A stretch of DNA of 64,000 nt. Origin: CAVSCR01 sp963726575 (GTDB lineage Bacteria > Actinomycetota > Actinomycetes > JAHEKZ01). Below the pieces are notes generated by a model, which had not been told where the DNA came from, searched no databases, and worked only from the letters and a program-made list of their open reading frames with translations. The DNA lies in contig CAVSCR010000006.1 in NCBI GenBank assembly GCA_963726575.1, positions 248,001 to 312,000 of the forward strand, written 5' to 3'. This document shows, piece after piece, positions 10,461 to 19,526 of the stretch. Within the stretch, counting starts at the first letter, position 1. Each line of letters starts with the position of its first letter. The position numbers were made by a program, and so were the translations under genes.

Positions 10461-10559
10461 CCGACATCCGTTGGTCGTGGAATGACGACTCTGCCCCTTG
10501 ACCACCTCACAAGGCCGACACCCAGAGCAACAACACCGCAGGGCAGCTACACCAGAGCG

Positions 10560-10596
10560 ACGAAGCGGACGGAGTGCGTGGCTCCGTCCGCTTCGT
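10560..10596 (+). terminator. Strong hairpin, putative transcription terminator
   Basis: A perfect 15-bp inverted repeat (ACGAAGCGGACGGAG, 7-nt loop, CTCCGTCCGCTTCGT) lies 100 bp after the protease stop codon and 16 bp before the end of the convergent methyltransferase gene. It has only a weak T tract (CTTG), as is common for actinobacterial terminators, and could serve both directions. Confidence 0.75.
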
Positions 10597-10611
10597 CTTG
10601 ACCGGTCAGCC

Positions 10612-11457
10612 TCAGCGCGCCCGGGCGGCGAACAGCAGGTGCGTGCCGCCGTCGAGTGCCCCCGGCTCGGCGCATGCGGCTTCCTCCTGGTCGAGGAACA
10701 CCGACCAGCGGTGTGCATCAGAGGCCACGGCTTCGAGCGTCGGTTCGTGCGCCAGCGACGCCCAGTTGCTCGCGCTCGCCGCAACGACGTCGCCGCCGGT
10801 GGCATCGATCAGACGTTGCAGGTCCGACCACCGGTACATCTGACAGACGTGGCCCTCGGGTTGGGTCGGCCTGAGGTCTCCGGAGCAGAACACGTCGTCC
10901 ATGGACTCGTGGCCCAGCTGCTCGCCCTCGTGGTACACGAGCTCGTAGAGGTGACGCCACGCGCCCAGCAGCGACATGACCGACGCCACGACCTCGCGTC
11001 CGGGGCGCACAGCGTTCAACAGACCGGACAGGGCCGGCTCGGCGTCCTCGAAGACGTAGGACAGCGGGCCGCCATAGGCCAGCGCCAGGTCGAACGACTC
11101 CGCCTCCAGGGACGCCGCGTCGCGCACGTCGAGCACGTGGCGCTCCAGGACCCCGGACTCCGCACCGGCTTGGGCCACGTAGTGGGCGTTCAGCTCCAGT
11201 TGCACCGGCGACACGTCGGTGACCACCACCTCCGCGCCCAACCGGACCAGCTCGATCGTGAACCGACCCGGACCAGCGCCGATCTCCAGCACGCGGTCTC
11301 CCGGGCGCACGAATCGCGCGAGGAACCGTCGGTGGATCTCCAGGCTGGCGCGCGCGGCCGGATCCCGGACCAACCGCTCCCACTCCTGCTCGGCGAGCTG
11401 ATCGAAGTGGTCGCGGATCTGACGGTCCGTGGCACTGGCCGGAGGTTCGACGCTCAT
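10612..11457 (-). CDS. Class I SAM-dependent methyltransferase
   Basis: This 281-residue protein has the class I methyltransferase core. Motif I is VLEIGAGPGRF at about 73-83, the acidic end of beta-2 is VVVTDVSPVQL, and motif IV-like sequence is FDLALAYGGPLSY. A roughly 50-residue helical N-terminal segment (DHFDQLAEQEWERL) precedes the fold. The substrate cannot be inferred; small-molecule methyltransferases of UbiE/Coq5 type look alike. ATG at 11457 is chosen because the extension upstream overlaps the neighbouring gene region and lacks family character. The gap of 106 bp to the aminotransferase gene on the same strand makes co-transcription possible but not obvious. Confidence 0.85.
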   Translation of the reverse strand: MSVEPPASATDRQIRDHFDQLAEQEWERLVRDPAARASLEIHRRFLARFVRPGDRVLEIGAGPGRFTIELVRLGAEVVVTDVSPVQLELNAHYVAQAGAESGVLERHVLDVRDAASLEAESFDLALAYGGPLSYVFEDAEPALSGLLNAVRPGREVVASVMSLLGAWRHLYELVYHEGEQLGHESMDDVFCSGDLRPTQPEGHVCQMYRWSDLQRLIDATGGDVVAASASNWASLAHEPTLEAVASDAHRWSVFLDQEEAACAEPGALDGGTHLLFAARAR

Positions 11458-11563
11458 CGACGCAGCGTGGCACACCAGCCACGAGGCACGGAACTGCATT
11501 TGATCAAGGAGCAGATCTCGTCGTTCCAAGATCGACGGGAAGCGCAGGCGACCTGAGTCCGGT

Positions 11564-13012
11564 TCAGCCGGCGGGTCCTGCACCGGAGGCGACCAGGTCG
11601 GCCGCATGCTCCAACGCGTCGCCCAGGATGTTGACGATCCGGTCGAGCACGGCGTCGTCGGCCACCAGCGGCGGCGACAGCTGCACCACCGGGTCGCCTC
11701 GGTCGTCCAGGCGGCACAGCAGACCGTTCTCGTACAGCTGGGCCGACAGCACCCGCCGCAACAACCAGTCGGCCTCTTCGCCCTCGAACGTCTGCTTGGT
11801 CGCCTGGTCCTTGACCAGCTCCAAGGCCCAGAAGTGACCCATGCCCCGGACGTCGCCGACGATCGGGATGCGTCGCAGGTCGTCCAGGCGCCGCTGGATG
11901 CCTGGCTCGTTGGCCACGACGTTCTCGATGACCTTCTCGCGCTCGTAGATGTCCATGGTCGCCAACCCAGCCGCCATCGCCGCGGGGTGGCCGGAGAAGG
12001 TGACGCCGTGGGTGTAGGTCACCTCGCCGTTGATGAACGGGTGCGCCACCCGGTCGTTGATGATCACGCCACCGAGCGGAACGTGTGCGGCCGTGACGCC
12101 CTTCGCGAAGGTGATGAAGTCGGGTTCGATGCCGAGGCGGTTCGACGCGAACCAGTCGCCGACCCGACCGAACCCGGTGATCACCTCATCGGCGCACAGC
12201 AAGATCCCGTACTTGTCGGCCAGCGCGCGCAGACCTGACCAGTAGCCAGGCGGCGGCACGAAGGAACCACCGGAGTTCTGCACCGGCTCGGCGATGATCA
12301 GCGCGACCTCGTCCGCACCGGCGTCGAGGATCGCCTGCTCCATCTCGGCGAGCAGAGCAGCCGTGAACGCCTCGGGGCCGTCGGCAGCGGCGGGGTGGCG
12401 ATAGGAGTTCGTCTCGCTCACATGCGTCACCGCGATGGCCATGGGCATGAACGGCTCGCGCGCGTACGACAGCCCGGTGAACGACAACGCAGCCAGGCTC
12501 GTGCCGTGGTAGGAGATGTTGCGCGCGATCGCCTTGCGACGTTGCGGCTGGCCGTTGGCGGCGTGCCACTGTCGGGCCATCTTCCAGATCGCCTCGTTGG
12601 CCTCGCCACCACCGGTGGTGAAGAACACGCGGTTCATGCCCTCGGGCGCACGCTCGGCGATCCGCTCCGCCAGCGCGGCGGCCGACGGGTGCGCCACGTA
12701 CCAGGTGGGCGTGAACGGGAGCTCGGCGAGCTGCCGCTGCACGGCGGCACCGATCTCGGCCCCGTAGCTGTGGCCGAGGTTGGAGCAGAAGAGTCCCGAC
12801 AGGCCGTCGATGTACCGGCGGCCGTGGATGTCGATGACCTCGCAGCCCTCTCCGCGCACGAACACCGGCACCTCGGCGTCGCGGTACACGTTCATGTCGG
12901 TGAAGTTGAGGACGAGGTGGTCGCGGACCTGCTGCTGGATCAGTGCAGCGTCGTAGGACGCCGCACCGCCAGAGGACGGGGTGGACGCGGGGGACGGGCG
13001 GGACGCTGACAT
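11564..13012 (-). CDS. Class III (aspartate aminotransferase family) PLP-dependent aminotransferase
   Basis: This 482-residue protein belongs to the class III aminotransferases (omega-amino acid:pyruvate, GABA and adenosylmethionine-8-amino-7-oxononanoate type). It has VFFTTGGGEANEAIWKMARQW, YHGTS, the PLP-contacting LLCADEVITGFGRVG and the Schiff-base lysine in FITFAKGVT. Members transfer a terminal amino group to pyruvate or 2-oxoglutarate. It is divergent from an acyl-CoA dehydrogenase/acyl-CoA synthetase pair with an 84-bp intergenic region containing a perfect palindrome, suggesting one catabolic regulon. The homologous position in mycobacteria is Rv3329, of unclear substrate. ATG at 13012 (MSASRPSPAS) is chosen; the longer open frame is an antisense shadow of the dehydrogenase. 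Confidence 0.9.
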   Translation of the reverse strand: MSASRPSPASTPSSGGAASYDAALIQQQVRDHLVLNFTDMNVYRDAEVPVFVRGEGCEVIDIHGRRYIDGLSGLFCSNLGHSYGAEIGAAVQRQLAELPFTPTWYVAHPSAAALAERIAERAPEGMNRVFFTTGGGEANEAIWKMARQWHAANGQPQRRKAIARNISYHGTSLAALSFTGLSYAREPFMPMAIAVTHVSETNSYRHPAAADGPEAFTAALLAEMEQAILDAGADEVALIIAEPVQNSGGSFVPPPGYWSGLRALADKYGILLCADEVITGFGRVGDWFASNRLGIEPDFITFAKGVTAAHVPLGGVIINDRVAHPFINGEVTYTHGVTFSGHPAAMAAGLATMDIYEREKVIENVVANEPGIQRRLDDLRRIPIVGDVRGMGHFWALELVKDQATKQTFEGEEADWLLRRVLSAQLYENGLLCRLDDRGDPVVQLSPPLVADDAVLDRIVNILGDALEHAADLVASGAGPAG

Positions 13013-13046
13013 CGTTGGCTCCGTGGTTGCGGTCGGTTGACCACTT

Positions 13047-13060
13047 ACTGAACGTTCAGT
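13047..13060. promoter_or_regulatory. Perfect palindrome, putative TetR-family operator
   Basis: The 14-bp sequence ACTGAACGTTCAGT is a perfect inverted repeat in the middle of the divergent intergenic region between the aminotransferase and acyl-CoA dehydrogenase genes. Palindromes built on GAACGTTC are typical of TetR/FadR-like repressors of acyl-CoA metabolism. No TetR gene is present in the window, so the regulator would be encoded elsewhere. Confidence 0.65.
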
Positions 13061-13096
13061 CAGGATAGCCGAGCAACCGCGGAAGGAGAATCCCCG

Positions 13097-14329
13097 ATGA
13101 GCTCTGACACCCGTCCGGCCGCCGCGCTGCCCGACGCCGGGCTTTCCCCGGCCCAGCGCGACATCCAGGCCCGGATGCGCGCCTACGTCGACGAGGTGCT
13201 GATCCCGCTCGAGGTCAAGGCCGAGCTCGCGGGTGGCCCCCTGCCGGATTCCGACGTCGAGGTGATCCGCAAGGAGGCTCTGGCGCGCGGCCTGTCCGGC
13301 GGCCTGCACGGCCGGGGGCCAGGCGGTCCGGCCTGGTCCACCACCGAGTGGTTCGTGGCCGAGGCACAACTGGGTCGCTCCACCAACGGCGTGAGCTGGT
13401 ACATGCCGACGGCGTACAACGTCTGGCGCCAGGCATCCCCGGCGCTGCAGGAGCGTTGGTTGGTGCCGGCCCTGCGCGGGGAGCTGCACGACGCGTACGC
13501 GGTCACCGAGGCGCTCGCCGGCTCCGACCCCTCCGGGATCGCCACCACGGCGGTCCGCCATCCGGCCGGTCGGTTCGTGCTCTCCGGCGAGAAGTGGTTC
13601 GTCACCTACGGCAGCGTCGCCGCGGTGCTGATCGTCATGGCCAACGTCGTCGATGCCGACGACCCCGACGGACCACGCCGGCCCACGCTGTTCGCGGTGC
13701 CTGCCGATGCGCCGGGCATTGCGATCACCGACGACCCGCCGTTCACGCACCACTACCCGCATGGCCACCCGACCATGACGTTCACCGACGTCGAGCTGAC
13801 CGACGCCGAGGTCATCGGCGAGGTCGGCGCGGGCGACGACCTGCAACGGGCCTGGTTCACCGAGGAGCGTCTGGGCATCGCGGCGCGATGCGTCGGGGCG
13901 ATGGACCGCCTGCTCACCGAGGTCATGGCGTGGACGACGACCCGCGAGCAAGGAGGAGCCCGTCTGATCGACCACCAGGGGGTGTCCTTCCCGATCGCCG
14001 ACTCGGCCGCGGATGCTGCGGCCGGGTGGCTGCTGTCTCTCGACGTCGCGCGGCTGGCCGAGGCGGGCGGTGACCCCAAGCTCGTACACGGCCGCGCCTC
14101 CATGGCGAAGCTGTTCACCTCCGAGGCGGCGAACCGGTGTGCGGACCGCGCGGTCCAGGCGTTCGGTGGGCGCGGTTACCTGCGCACGAATGTGGCCGAG
14201 CGGTTCTGGCGCGAGCTGCGGGTCGACCGCATCTGGGAAGGCACCAGCGAGATCCAGCGCCTCATCGTGGCGCGCGGGCTGGAACGTCGTGGCGTCTCCG
14301 CGATGCTCTACGGGCAGAGCCAGCAGTGA
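13097..14329 (+). CDS. Acyl-CoA dehydrogenase
   Basis: This 410-residue protein has the three-domain acyl-CoA dehydrogenase fold. It shows the flavin/substrate-contacting DAYAVTEALAGSDPS, a mid-domain KWFVTYGSVA, and the C-terminal IWEGTSEIQRLIVARGL, whose Glu occupies the catalytic base position of medium-chain-type enzymes, together with the conserved AFGGRGYL. It would introduce a 2,3-double bond into an acyl-CoA using FAD and electron-transfer flavoprotein. A good ribosome binding site (GGAAGGAG) precedes the ATG. The stop overlaps the GTG start of the acyl-CoA synthetase gene by 4 bp, so the two are translationally coupled. Confidence 0.92.
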   Translation: MSSDTRPAAALPDAGLSPAQRDIQARMRAYVDEVLIPLEVKAELAGGPLPDSDVEVIRKEALARGLSGGLHGRGPGGPAWSTTEWFVAEAQLGRSTNGVSWYMPTAYNVWRQASPALQERWLVPALRGELHDAYAVTEALAGSDPSGIATTAVRHPAGRFVLSGEKWFVTYGSVAAVLIVMANVVDADDPDGPRRPTLFAVPADAPGIAITDDPPFTHHYPHGHPTMTFTDVELTDAEVIGEVGAGDDLQRAWFTEERLGIAARCVGAMDRLLTEVMAWTTTREQGGARLIDHQGVSFPIADSAADAAAGWLLSLDVARLAEAGGDPKLVHGRASMAKLFTSEAANRCADRAVQAFGGRGYLRTNVAERFWRELRVDRIWEGTSEIQRLIVARGLERRGVSAMLYGQSQQ

Positions 14330-16494
14330 CCTCTGCGTCGACGAGTGGGTCGACGCGCAGGTCGCTCGCCCGATTGTTCGACCCGAAGTCGGTCGCAGTC
14401 GTCGGCGCCACTGATCGAGCCGGCAGCTACGGCGCGCAGGCGCTGCTGAATCTTAGGGCGGCCGGGTATTCCGGAGACGTGTTCGGGGTGAACCCCGCAC
14501 GGTCCCAAGTTCTCGGATTCCCTTGCGTAGCAAGCCTTTCCGACCTGCCGGCTCCAGTGGACGCGGTCGTGGTCGCCACCCCGGCCGCCTCGGTCGACGC
14601 CGTGCTCGTCGAGGTCGGAGAGCTGGGGTGCGGCGGCGCCGTCGTCTTCGCGGCCGGCTTCGCCGAGACGGGTCAGCACGATGCACAGGAGCGGATCGCC
14701 GCTACCGCGGGCCAGTTCGGTCTGCCCGTGATCGGCCCTAACGCCAACGGCATCGTCAACGTCGCTCACCGCGCGCCGCTGTGGGGCGACGAGGTCACCA
14801 TCCGCCGACCCGGCGGGGCAGCCGTCGTGACCCAGAGCGGGAACATCGGCGTCACCACCTTGGCAGCACGGCGCGGTCTCCACCTCCACACGGTGGTCTC
14901 GGTCGGGAACCAGGCCGTGGTCAGCGCATCCGACGTGGTTGACGAGCTCGCGGGCACCGACGGAGTGCGAGCCATCGCGATGTACCTGGAGGACGACGGC
15001 GACGGCGCCGCGTGGGCGCAAGCGCTGGCGCACTGTGTCGAGCGCGGCGTGCGACTCGCCGTCCTCAAGGCCGGACGTAGTGAAGCCGGCGCAGCGGCCG
15101 GCGGCGCACACACCGCCGCCGTCGCCGGCGACCATCGGGTGTTCGCCGCCTTGATGCGCGAAGCGGGTGCTGCCTGGTGCCATGACATCCACGACCTTCT
15201 GGAGACCGCGAAGGTGCTCGTCGGGCCGCGGCCTGCGCGATCGGGCGGCTTGGCCGTCATCACGTGTTCCGGCGGTGACGCAGTGGTTGCCGCCGACGAG
15301 GCGCAACGGCTCGACGTCGGCCTGGCCCAGCTGAGCAACGACACGATCACCCGGCTGACGCGCGTACTCCCCGCCGGCACGGCGATCACGAACCCCCTCG
15401 ACCACACCAACGCCTTGTGGGCCGACGCCGACGCGATCGAAGCGGTCGAGACGGCGTTGGCCGACGACCCGGACGTCGCCCAGATCCTGTACGTGCAGGA
15501 CATGCCACCGGATCTGGCCGCTCTGGCGGCGGCCGAATGGCAGGTCACCCGCGACGGCACCACTCGCGCGGCGGCACTGCATCCCGACGTCCGCTTCGCG
15601 CTGGCGTCCACCCTGCCCGAGCTGTTCCCCGAGAGCGTCGCCGACGACCTCACCGACGCAAACGTGACGCCGCTTCTGGGACTGTCGAGCGCGATCGCGG
15701 CGCTGGGCCGTCAGCCGGGCCCACCCGGAGATCCTGCGCGGCTGCGAGAAGTGGCCGACCTAGCCGAAACGGCGGCTGGTCGCGGCGTCGCCGGCCAATG
15801 GCTGGACGAGCACACCGCGAAGCGACTGCTCGCCGGCAGCGGCGTCGCCGTCCCTGACGGGTTCGTGGCTGACGACGCCGAGGCCGCGGTCACCGCCGCG
15901 CACGCCCTGGGCGGACGAGTGGTGGTGAAGGCGTGCCACCCCGCGCTGGCGCACAAGAGCGACATCGGGGCGGTGGTCGTCGACGTCGATGCTCTGGACC
16001 ACGCCGCAGTACACGCCGCGGCGACGACGGTGCTGGCCGCAGCGCCACCGAACGCGCAGGTGCTCGTAGAGGCCCTGGCGGCCCCGGGCATCGAAGTGTT
16101 CGTTGCGGCCACGGCCGATGGCGTCGTGCCCGCCCTGGTCCTGGGACTGGGAGGGCTGTGGATCGAGCTGCTCGACGACGTGGTCGTGGTGCCGCTGCCG
16201 GCCGACCGCGACGCTGTGCGGGCCGCTCTCGGGCGGTTGCGAGCAGCGTCGCTGCTCACCGGGGGCCGGGGGGCAGCTGCGGTCGACCTCGATGCACTGG
16301 CCGACCTGGCCGCAGCAGCCGGTCGGGCACTGCTGCAGGCGCGGCTGTCCGTGGTCGAGCTCAACCCCGTCATCGCGACCCCACAGGGAGCCGTCGCCGT
16401 CGATGCGGTGGTCCGTCAGTGCGGTGGGACGGGCGGTGGGGCGGGGAGTGGGGCGGAACGGGGCGCGACCGGCCGGCAGGATGCCCGAACCTGA
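14326..16494 (+). CDS. Acetate-CoA ligase family protein (ADP-forming acyl-CoA synthetase)
   Basis: This 722-residue protein fuses the alpha and beta parts of ADP-forming acyl-CoA synthetases. The N terminus is a CoA-binding Rossmann domain (LFDPKSVAVVGAT, about 15-140) and succinyl-CoA-ligase-like domains follow, with a phospho-acceptor His candidate in GGAHTAAVAGDH. The last third is an ATP-grasp domain (AKRLLAGSGV to LSVVELNPVI). The enzyme would interconvert acyl-CoA, ADP and phosphate with acid, ATP and CoA. The GTG start overlapping the dehydrogenase stop is chosen because the open frame before it is a shadow. Coupling with the dehydrogenase indicates a shared substrate route. There is no GNAT domain as in Pat-type fusions. 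Confidence 0.88.
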   Translation: MTSASTSGSTRRSLARLFDPKSVAVVGATDRAGSYGAQALLNLRAAGYSGDVFGVNPARSQVLGFPCVASLSDLPAPVDAVVVATPAASVDAVLVEVGELGCGGAVVFAAGFAETGQHDAQERIAATAGQFGLPVIGPNANGIVNVAHRAPLWGDEVTIRRPGGAAVVTQSGNIGVTTLAARRGLHLHTVVSVGNQAVVSASDVVDELAGTDGVRAIAMYLEDDGDGAAWAQALAHCVERGVRLAVLKAGRSEAGAAAGGAHTAAVAGDHRVFAALMREAGAAWCHDIHDLLETAKVLVGPRPARSGGLAVITCSGGDAVVAADEAQRLDVGLAQLSNDTITRLTRVLPAGTAITNPLDHTNALWADADAIEAVETALADDPDVAQILYVQDMPPDLAALAAAEWQVTRDGTTRAAALHPDVRFALASTLPELFPESVADDLTDANVTPLLGLSSAIAALGRQPGPPGDPARLREVADLAETAAGRGVAGQWLDEHTAKRLLAGSGVAVPDGFVADDAEAAVTAAHALGGRVVVKACHPALAHKSDIGAVVVDVDALDHAAVHAAATTVLAAAPPNAQVLVEALAAPGIEVFVAATADGVVPALVLGLGGLWIELLDDVVVVPLPADRDAVRAALGRLRAASLLTGGRGAAAVDLDALADLAAAAGRALLQARLSVVELNPVIATPQGAVAVDAVVRQCGGTGGGAGSGAERGATGRQDART

Positions 16495-16535
16495 GGTCTT
16501 CTCTGTTGGATTCTGCGAACCGCTAGCGTGCCCGC

Positions 16536-18218
16536 GTGGTCGACCTGCTCGAGCCGGACGTCGCGACGCGCCTGGCCCGCGCGTGGCTGGCCGATGATCC
16601 CGACGAGACGACGTACGCGGAGCTGAGCGGCACCCTCGACGCCGCGCTGGCCGCTGACCCGGCCGCGCAGCAGGAGTTGGCAAGGCAGTTCAGCGGCCGC
16701 CTGGAGTTCGGGACGGCGGGGCTGCGCGGGCCGATGGGCTGGGGTCCGCGCCGCATGAACCGGGTGAGCGTCGGTCGCGCCGCAGCCGGGTTCGGCACAT
16801 GGCTGCAGGCCAACGGCGGAGGACTTGTGGTGATCGGGTTCGACGCCCGCCACAACTCCGCGACGTTCGCGCAGGACACGGCTCAGATTCTGGCCGGACT
16901 CGGCATCCCTGCCGTCCTGCTCCCTGGGCCGTTACCCACGCCGGTGCTGGCGTTCGCCATCGGTGATCTCGGTGCGCGGGCGGGCGTCATGGTGACGGCG
17001 TCGCACAATCCGGCGGCGGACAACGGCTACAAGGTGTACGTCGGGCGACGCCAGATCAGTGCACCGGAGGACGCCCAGATCGCTGCCGCCATCGACACCG
17101 TCGGCCCGCTGCGAGACGTCATCAGGTCTGACACCTGGAAGCGCGCCGACGACGGAGTCGTCGCGCGCTACACCGAGCGAGCTGTCGGCCTGGTGCCGCC
17201 GTCGTCGGCGCGTGACATCGACGTGGTCTACAGCGCGGTTCACGGCGTCGCCGGGGACCTCGTTCGATCCGTGATGGTGGGTGCGGGTTTCCCGACGCCG
17301 CGCGTCGTGGCGCGGCAGTTCGACCCCGACCCGGAGTTTCCCACCGTGACCTCGCCCAACCCGGAGGATCCGCAGACGCTTCGGTTGGCCCTGGACGAGG
17401 CTCGACGCGAGGGCGCCGACCTCGTCGTGGCCACCGACCCCGACGGCGACCGGTGCGCCGTTGCCGTACCCGACGCCGACTCGGCTGGCGGGTGGCGCGT
17501 GCTGTCCGGCAACGAAGTGGGTGACCTGCTCGGTGCGTTCCTGGCCGGCGACCCGCGACCCGGTGCCTACGCCACGACGGTCGTGTCGGGGCATCGGCTC
17601 GGCTCGATCGCGAGAGCGCACGGGCGGACGTTCGCGCAGACCCTGACCGGGTTCAAGTGGCTCTCGACGGTGCCCGGCCTGCGCTATGCCTTCGAGGAGG
17701 CGATCGGCTACTGCGTCGACCCCGAGGCCGTGCTCGACAAGGACGGGATCACCGCAGCCTTGCGCATCGTGGAACTCGCGGCGACCCTGCGCGCCGAAGG
17801 GCGGAGCCTGCTCGACGCCTTGCTCGACCTGGACCTGCGTTACGGGATCGACCTCACCGACCGGGTCGTCGTCGACGTCGACGAGGACGCGGCCGGCGTG
17901 ACTCAACGGCTGGACCGGCTCGCCCGCTCTGCGCCCGACGAACTCGCCGGACTGGTGGTGGCTTCCGTCGATGATCTCGCCCTGGGCGTCGACGGCCTCC
18001 CAGGCACCCCCGGCGTCCGGATCACCCTGGACGCGCCGTGGCCCGACGGCCTGGTGCAGGTGGTAGTGCGGCCCTCCGGCACCGAGCCGAAGCTCAAGGC
18101 CTACCTCGAGGTCGCGCTGCCACCGGCCGGTCGGGACGAGTCGTTGCGTGAGCAACAACACACTGCCACGGCCATCCTCGCGGGGTTGTCGGTCGAGGTG
18201 TCCCGGATGCTGCGCTGA
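16536..18218 (+). CDS. Phospho-sugar mutase (phosphoglucomutase/phosphomannomutase family)
   Basis: This 560-residue protein belongs to the alpha-D-phosphohexomutase superfamily. It shows FGTAGLRGPMGWGPRRMN near residue 57, the phosphoserine loop TASHNPAADNGYKVY near 151, the metal-binding DPDGDRCAVAV near 301 and the C-terminal phosphate-binding RPSGTEPKLKAYLE. Its length fits the bacterial PMM/PGM type 2 group (PmmB-like, as in mycobacterial Rv3308). It interconverts hexose 1- and 6-phosphates and so feeds cell-wall sugar or glycogen metabolism; mannose versus glucose preference cannot be read from sequence alone. The GTG start follows the CoA ligase stop by 41 bp. Confidence 0.92.
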   Translation: MVDLLEPDVATRLARAWLADDPDETTYAELSGTLDAALAADPAAQQELARQFSGRLEFGTAGLRGPMGWGPRRMNRVSVGRAAAGFGTWLQANGGGLVVIGFDARHNSATFAQDTAQILAGLGIPAVLLPGPLPTPVLAFAIGDLGARAGVMVTASHNPAADNGYKVYVGRRQISAPEDAQIAAAIDTVGPLRDVIRSDTWKRADDGVVARYTERAVGLVPPSSARDIDVVYSAVHGVAGDLVRSVMVGAGFPTPRVVARQFDPDPEFPTVTSPNPEDPQTLRLALDEARREGADLVVATDPDGDRCAVAVPDADSAGGWRVLSGNEVGDLLGAFLAGDPRPGAYATTVVSGHRLGSIARAHGRTFAQTLTGFKWLSTVPGLRYAFEEAIGYCVDPEAVLDKDGITAALRIVELAATLRAEGRSLLDALLDLDLRYGIDLTDRVVVDVDEDAAGVTQRLDRLARSAPDELAGLVVASVDDLALGVDGLPGTPGVRITLDAPWPDGLVQVVVRPSGTEPKLKAYLEVALPPAGRDESLREQQHTATAILAGLSVEVSRMLR

Positions 18219-18240
18219 CCGCCGTACCCTGGTGCGCGCC

Positions 18241-19404
18241 ATGAGCCGCCGCCCTCCGTTCGCCCGCCTCGTCGCGGCGACGCCACTGACCATGGGGCTG
18301 GTCTTCGGCCTGGGCGCGGCCCCAGCTGCCGCCGACACCGTCGGTGGGTCGGCCCTGGCCAGCCAGCAGGTGGTCGTCGACGGCCCGCCGCCGCCGACCG
18401 TGCACGCCAAGGCGTGGCTTGTGGCCGACGCAGACACCGGCGAGGTGCTCGCCGCGTACCGCGCCCACCGGCAGCTGCGGCCGGCCAGCACGTTGAAGAC
18501 GTTGACCGCCGACACCCTGCTGCCGCGTCTGGATCCGCAGGCCATGTACCGCGCGAGGTACTCCGATGCCGTGGCGCAGGGCAGTCGAGTGGGCTTGGTG
18601 CCGGGGGCCAGGTACACCGTCGACCAGTTGTTCTACGGCATGTTCCTGCCCAGCGGCAACGATGCCGCGCACGCCCTGGCGGACGCGGCCGGCGGGGTTC
18701 CCAAGACGATCACGTTGATGCGCGCCGAGGCACAACACCTGCAGGCCGACGACACCCACGTCGTGAACCCCTCGGGCCTGGATGCGCCCGGCCAGGTGAC
18801 GTCGGTCTATGACCTGGCGCTGTTCGCCCGTGCCGGTCTGGCTCGCTCAGACTTTCGCCACTACTGCTCGACGATCACCTACGCGTTCCCCGGCCGCCGG
18901 GCCAAGCAACCGGGCAAGCCGCGCAAGACCTACCAGATCTACAACCAGAACCCGATGCTGGTGGACGGCTTCGCGGGCGCGATCGGCGTCAAGACCGGGT
19001 ACACCACGCTGGCGGGACGCACGTTCGTCGGTGCGGCCGAGCGCGGCGGTCACACGATGCTGGTGACCCTCATGGGGATCCGCGACTCCAGCGCGGCAGA
19101 CGCCGAGAGCCTGCTTACCTGGGCGTTTCGCGAGCACTCGAAGGTGACGCCCGTCGGGACGCTCGTAGCGCCGCTCCCCAGCGGCGGCGACGACCTTCGG
19201 CAGGTGTCGGGCGGCGGGGACGAGCCACAGGCCAGCGGTGGCGTCGTGACGTCGAGCCGCGCTCTGGGCCTCCTGCACACCAGCCTGTGGCCGCTGGCCG
19301 TCCTCGGGCTGCTGGTGCTGGCCGTGGTGCTGCGTCGTCGCCAGGTGAGCCGACGCCGCACGCGCGCCGCGTTGGAGCGTCGGCAACGGGCGCTTCGCCA
19401 CTGA
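18241..19404 (+). CDS. D-alanyl-D-alanine carboxypeptidase (S11, DacB-like)
   Basis: This 387-residue exported enzyme has a signal peptide (about 1-32, ending in AAPAAADT). It carries the three penicillin-binding motifs of peptidase family S11: SxxK in PASTLKTLT near residue 80, SGN in LPSGNDAAH near 139, and KTG in GVKTGYTTLAG near 252. A C-terminal transmembrane helix (LWPLAVLGLLVLAVVL) followed by a basic tail anchors it to the membrane. It trims the terminal D-Ala of peptidoglycan stem peptides. The start at 18241 is directly before the signal peptide. Its convergent neighbour is trpS, with a long inverted repeat between them. Confidence 0.93.
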   Translation: MSRRPPFARLVAATPLTMGLVFGLGAAPAAADTVGGSALASQQVVVDGPPPPTVHAKAWLVADADTGEVLAAYRAHRQLRPASTLKTLTADTLLPRLDPQAMYRARYSDAVAQGSRVGLVPGARYTVDQLFYGMFLPSGNDAAHALADAAGGVPKTITLMRAEAQHLQADDTHVVNPSGLDAPGQVTSVYDLALFARAGLARSDFRHYCSTITYAFPGRRAKQPGKPRKTYQIYNQNPMLVDGFAGAIGVKTGYTTLAGRTFVGAAERGGHTMLVTLMGIRDSSAADAESLLTWAFREHSKVTPVGTLVAPLPSGGDDLRQVSGGGDEPQASGGVVTSSRALGLLHTSLWPLAVLGLLVLAVVLRRRQVSRRRTRAALERRQRALRH

Positions 19405-19429
19405 CCCATCGCGAGCCATACCCCCACTC

Positions 19430-19505
19430 GCCGCCCATTGGCTGACCCCGTGAGTCTTCGCAGTGACGACCCCGCCCCAGACTCACGCTCACAGCCAATC
19501 GGCGG
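19430..19505. terminator. Long imperfect inverted repeat between convergent genes
   Basis: The left arm contains CATTGGCTG and CCGTGAGTCT and the right arm contains AGACTCACG and CAGCCAATCGGCGG, so that ATTGGCTG/CAGCCAAT and CGTGAGTCT/AGACTCACG pair into an extended hairpin. The position between the convergent D,D-carboxypeptidase and trpS genes suggests a bidirectional terminator. Confidence 0.6.
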
Positions 19506-19526
19506 ATACGCCTCCAGAGGGGGTTA

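Noticed and set aside
13013..14089. N-terminal extension of the aminotransferase to 841 codons
   Set aside because: The extension is exactly antisense to the acyl-CoA dehydrogenase gene, which has all family motifs and a ribosome binding site. The aminotransferase family starts at MSASRPSPAS.
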